Source: a bacterium (GTDB lineage: Bacteria; CLD3; SB21). From it: 64,000 nt of DNA. This document shows positions 61,784 to 64,000 of this stretch, in pieces. A program made the position numbers and the translations under genes. Below the pieces are notes generated by a model. That model did no database searches. It saw only the letters and a program-made list of their open reading frames with translations, and was not told the DNA's origin. Within the stretch, counting starts at the first letter, position 1. Each line of letters opens with the position of its first letter. The stretch spans positions 62,001-126,000 of the forward strand of contig JABWCP010000007.1 of the NCBI GenBank assembly GCA_013360215.1, written 5' to 3'.

Positions 61784-62410
61784 CTACACTTTCGCCGTTT
61801 GACGGCCAAACTTGATCCAATTGATCACAACCAACAGCGAGCCGAGCAATAAAAACCCGCCCGGCGGTAATATCATAATAACCCACGGTTCGAACGCGTC
61901 ACCGAAAAGTGATACGCCAAAAAGCGAACCATTGCCTAAAACCTCACGGATGCATGAAAGCGTCATCAATGCGCCGAGAAAGCCGAGTCCCATACCGAGT
62001 GCATCCATTACGGCAAGCCACGGCGGATTTTTGTATGAAAAAGCTTCCTGCCGCCCGAGTATGATGCAGTTAACCACAATCAAGGCGATGAACGCGCCAA
62101 GTTCTTTATGAATTTTAGGGAAAAAAGCTTCGAGCGATTGATCAACTGCCGTCACAAATGTGGCGATGATCACAATAAAAGTCGTGATGCGTACTTGTTT
62201 AGGTATCCAATGACGCAACATGGACACCAAAAGGCATGAGCCTACAAGAACAAATGTAGTGGCCAGTCCCATAGCCAGTCCGTTGATCGCCGAATTGGTA
62301 ACGGCGAGGGTAGGGCACATGCCCAGTACGGCAACAAATGTCGGATTTTCTTTCCACAGGCCTTTGATCAATTCGTGTGTTGCGCGTCCGCTTTTTTCAA
62401 TCGCGTTCAT
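61784..62410 (-). CDS. rnfE: Rnf electron transport complex subunit E
   Basis: 208 residues, six membrane helices, inverted-topology partner of RnfA. Conserved Cys residues in LGMCPTLAVTNSA and LIVVNCIILGRQEAF provide the other iron ligands. The start MNAIEKSGRATHELIKGLWKENP is typical of RnfE. It overlaps rnfG by 4 bases and precedes rnfA. Confidence 0.94.
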   Translation of the reverse strand: MNAIEKSGRATHELIKGLWKENPTFVAVLGMCPTLAVTNSAINGLAMGLATTFVLVGSCLLVSMLRHWIPKQVRITTFIVIIATFVTAVDQSLEAFFPKIHKELGAFIALIVVNCIILGRQEAFSYKNPPWLAVMDALGMGLGFLGALMTLSCIREVLGNGSLFGVSLFGDAFEPWVIMILPPGGFLLLGSLLVVINWIKFGRQTAKV

Positions 62411-63096
62411 GGTTGTTTCGGATTATAAGTAAGATTGTTCTGCTGCATGTAATCATCAATGGCGGTTTGCCATCGTGTCATGGCCTTTTGTAAAGCACGA
62501 ATAACAGCTTTCGACGATATGGTCGCGCCGGTGATCGTTTCGACCTGATTGGGTTTGGTTTTTTTTCCGGTCTTTGCGGCCTCGATCTCCGGTTCGACCG
62601 ACAGCGCTTTAAAATTGGCGACGAAGTTTTTGTCTTTGATGATTTTATCGCCGAGCCCGGGCGTTTCTTTATTTTCGAGCACTTCAAATCCGACGATGAT
62701 TTTTCCGTCGGCCTGATACCCGTAAATGATTTTGATCACATCCGCAAAACCGGGTTCCGATGCAGGGATCGCAAAACCGACGACCGATTTTTTTTCATCG
62801 TACCCGAGAAATATACGATCGCCCTTTTTGGCTTCTTCGCCCTGCGCTTTTTCAAGACGGTCGTTTTTTAAAACCAATACTTCATAACTGCGGCAACCCG
62901 GTACGACGCGATAGATGGCTTCCTGCAGCGCTTCTTCCTTATTCTGCTCGATGATCGGCAGCGTCGAAAAATAAGCGACCACTAAAATCAGTCCTGAAAA
63001 AAATCCGGCCACGGCCAGCGTCAGGATCAAAATCAATGAGCTGGGTTCGGCTTCTTGCGGCGCTACGGGTGTTGCGGGTATATGTTGATGTTCCAT
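62407..63096 (-). CDS. rnfG: Rnf electron transport complex subunit G (FMN-binding)
   Basis: 229 residues. One N-terminal membrane helix (about 20-45) and a periplasmic FMN-binding domain. The flavinylation motif ITGATISSKAV carries the Thr to which ApbE links FMN. Family blocks: GFAIPASEPGFADVIKI-type strand and ETPGLGDKI. It passes electrons between RnfD and the membrane iron centre. It overlaps rnfE by 4 bases; 3 bases separate it from rnfD. Confidence 0.93.
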   Translation of the reverse strand: MEHQHIPATPVAPQEAEPSSLILILTLAVAGFFSGLILVVAYFSTLPIIEQNKEEALQEAIYRVVPGCRSYEVLVLKNDRLEKAQGEEAKKGDRIFLGYDEKKSVVGFAIPASEPGFADVIKIIYGYQADGKIIVGFEVLENKETPGLGDKIIKDKNFVANFKALSVEPEIEAAKTGKKTKPNQVETITGATISSKAVIRALQKAMTRWQTAIDDYMQQNNLTYNPKQP

Positions 63097-63099
63097 AAT

Positions 63100-64000
63100 T
63101 TATTTCGTTCCGTAAACGCGATGGCGCGTAACGCGGTTGATCAACGGCGTTACGGCATTCATCAGCAATATGGCATACATCACGCCCTCCGGTAAACCGC
63201 CGAAGATGCGGATGAGAACTACTAAAATTCCGATTCCGCTTCCGAAAATCCACATGCCGCGCACTGTCATAGGCGACGTCACAGGGTCGGTGGCCATAAA
63301 GACGGCGCCCAGCATCAAACCGCCGGAGAAAAGCATGTGCATCGGTGAAGGATATAAAACCGGGTTGACGATATATAATATACCCGACAGTACGACGGTA
63401 GCAGTCATGATAGAAACCGGGATGTGCCAATTGAAAATTTTTCGATAGGCCAGATATACGCCGGCTAAAAGTATAATCACGCCGCAGGTTTCGCCAAGCG
63501 ACCCGGAGGTATGGCCCAGCATAAGCTGTGATAATTCGGTGGCTTCGTGCTGAAACTTCATACTCGAAAGGGGTGTGGCGCTGGAGATTGCATCTAACGG
63601 TTCGCCGTGAAAAAAAGGCCATGCCAGATTAGTACCCCGCGCGGAAAAATATCGTCCGTCCGGCACCGACCACGTCGTGATCGCCGTGGGAAATGCGGCT
63701 TGCAGAAAAGCACGGCCTACCAATGCAGGATTAAAAATATTTTGTCCGAGCCCGCCCCATATATACTTACCGATCATGATCGCGATCAGTCCGCCGAGAA
63801 ATGCCATCCACATCGGAAAGCCCGGCGGTAAGGTCAATGCCAGCAAAAGTCCGGTCAATAAAGCACTGCCGTCGAAGAGCGATTGGTGACGCGGATTCGA
63901 TCCGGACAAAAGCCATTCGGCAAACATGCATCCGCTCACGGCGGCAACCGACAGTAAAATCACACTCAGTCCGAAAAAATAATACGCGGCTGCCGCGACC
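63100..64000 (-). CDS. rnfD: Rnf electron transport complex subunit D (5' end beyond window)
   Basis: About 299 residues visible; the frame stays open past the right edge, so the first part is missing and a GTG at 63963 is not the true start. Polytopic, with GQNIFNPALVGRAFLQAAFP, the flavinylation region AISSATPLSS (Thr for covalent FMN), FMATDPVTSPMT and the Rnf-specific ending GLPEGVMYAILLMNAVTPLI. The last block separates RnfD from NqrB. rnfC and rnfB are expected just outside the window. Confidence 0.92.
   Translation of the reverse strand, partial: VAAAAYYFFGLSVILLSVAAVSGCMFAEWLLSGSNPRHQSLFDGSALLTGLLLALTLPPGFPMWMAFLGGLIAIMIGKYIWGGLGQNIFNPALVGRAFLQAAFPTAITTWSVPDGRYFSARGTNLAWPFFHGEPLDAISSATPLSSMKFQHEATELSQLMLGHTSGSLGETCGVIILLAGVYLAYRKIFNWHIPVSIMTATVVLSGILYIVNPVLYPSPMHMLFSGGLMLGAVFMATDPVTSPMTVRGMWIFGSGIGILVVLIRIFGGLPEGVMYAILLMNAVTPLINRVTRHRVYGTK

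Noticed and set aside
61199-64000. Na+-NQR operon (nqrB-C-D-E)
   Set aside because: The polytopic subunit at the edge ends like RnfD and the gene order D-G-E-A is that of Rnf; NqrA/F are not seen.
1-64000. Sigma-54 promoters (TGGCAC-N5-TTGCA) as targets of the kinase/activator fusion
   Set aside because: Reading by eye, matches to the -24 half occurred only inside genes and lacked a good -12; none was convincing in intergenic DNA.

Overview
The window looks like a chromosomal segment of a free-living, Gram-negative bacterium of the FCB group (Bacteroidota, Ignavibacteriota and relatives). I base this on a type IX secretion C-terminal sorting domain of the 'NYPNPFNPST' type, a 31-residue mS38/COX24-like basic protein, a Cys-rich small protein paired with a TonB-dependent receptor, many lipoproteins with clear lipoboxes, and an Rnf redox pump with ApbE. 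Base composition is moderate, with visibly AT-richer islands. I cannot place it to genus. No insertion sequence, phage or CRISPR array was seen.

Layout. 1-9.4 kb: housekeeping genes (mutS tail, recG, a CheY-like protein, an Rsm22-like methyltransferase, serS, an M1 aminopeptidase, a DUF58 protein, a His-rich lipoprotein, tRNA-Ser). 9.5-17.2 kb: a signalling block of YihY membrane protein, a 1623-residue protein kinase/TPR/GAF/sigma-54-activator fusion, and a Ycf46-like AAA+ ATPase. 17.2-25.3 kb: a dihaem peroxidase, a lipoprotein, sppA-HU-mS38-like protein, a TonB receptor cassette framed by twin terminator repeats, truA and an acyltransferase. 25.3-28.5 kb: a BlaI/M56 pair and a two-gene operon, each preceded by the same operator-like palindrome. 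28.5-35.3 kb: an MFS-umuD operon separated from umuC by about 3.7 kb of AT-rich DNA carrying two lipoproteins and a secreted lipase-like protein. 35.4-41.5 kb: a second M1 aminopeptidase and an AraC-type membrane regulator/hydrolase/FGE-like module. 41.8-46.5 kb: radA, a small ATPase-fold-like protein, yebC, DUF4416 and an ABC ATPase without permease.

46.7-64 kb is rich in energy and signalling genes. A CoA-transferase and a 2-oxoacid:ferredoxin oxidoreductase, whose four classical subunits are fused into two chains, form one operon that should yield reduced ferredoxin and an acyl-CoA. The Rnf operon at the right edge (rnfD-G-E-A, a Cys-rich membrane peptide, apbE and a four-CBS protein) could use that ferredoxin to pump ions. 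Between them lie a two-component system, a membrane protein/porin/class III cyclase operon, and convergent to it a cyclic-nucleotide-binding protein plus a hydrogenase maturation protease with no hydrogenase genes nearby.

The intergenic DNA deserves attention: two structured leader-like elements (about 57.09-57.20 and 57.76-57.98 kb), a four-unit array of about 182 bp repeats, a GC-rich hairpin repeat present at two distant places, and a seven-copy hexanucleotide tract. The most unusual protein is the kinase/sigma-54-activator fusion at 10.5 kb.
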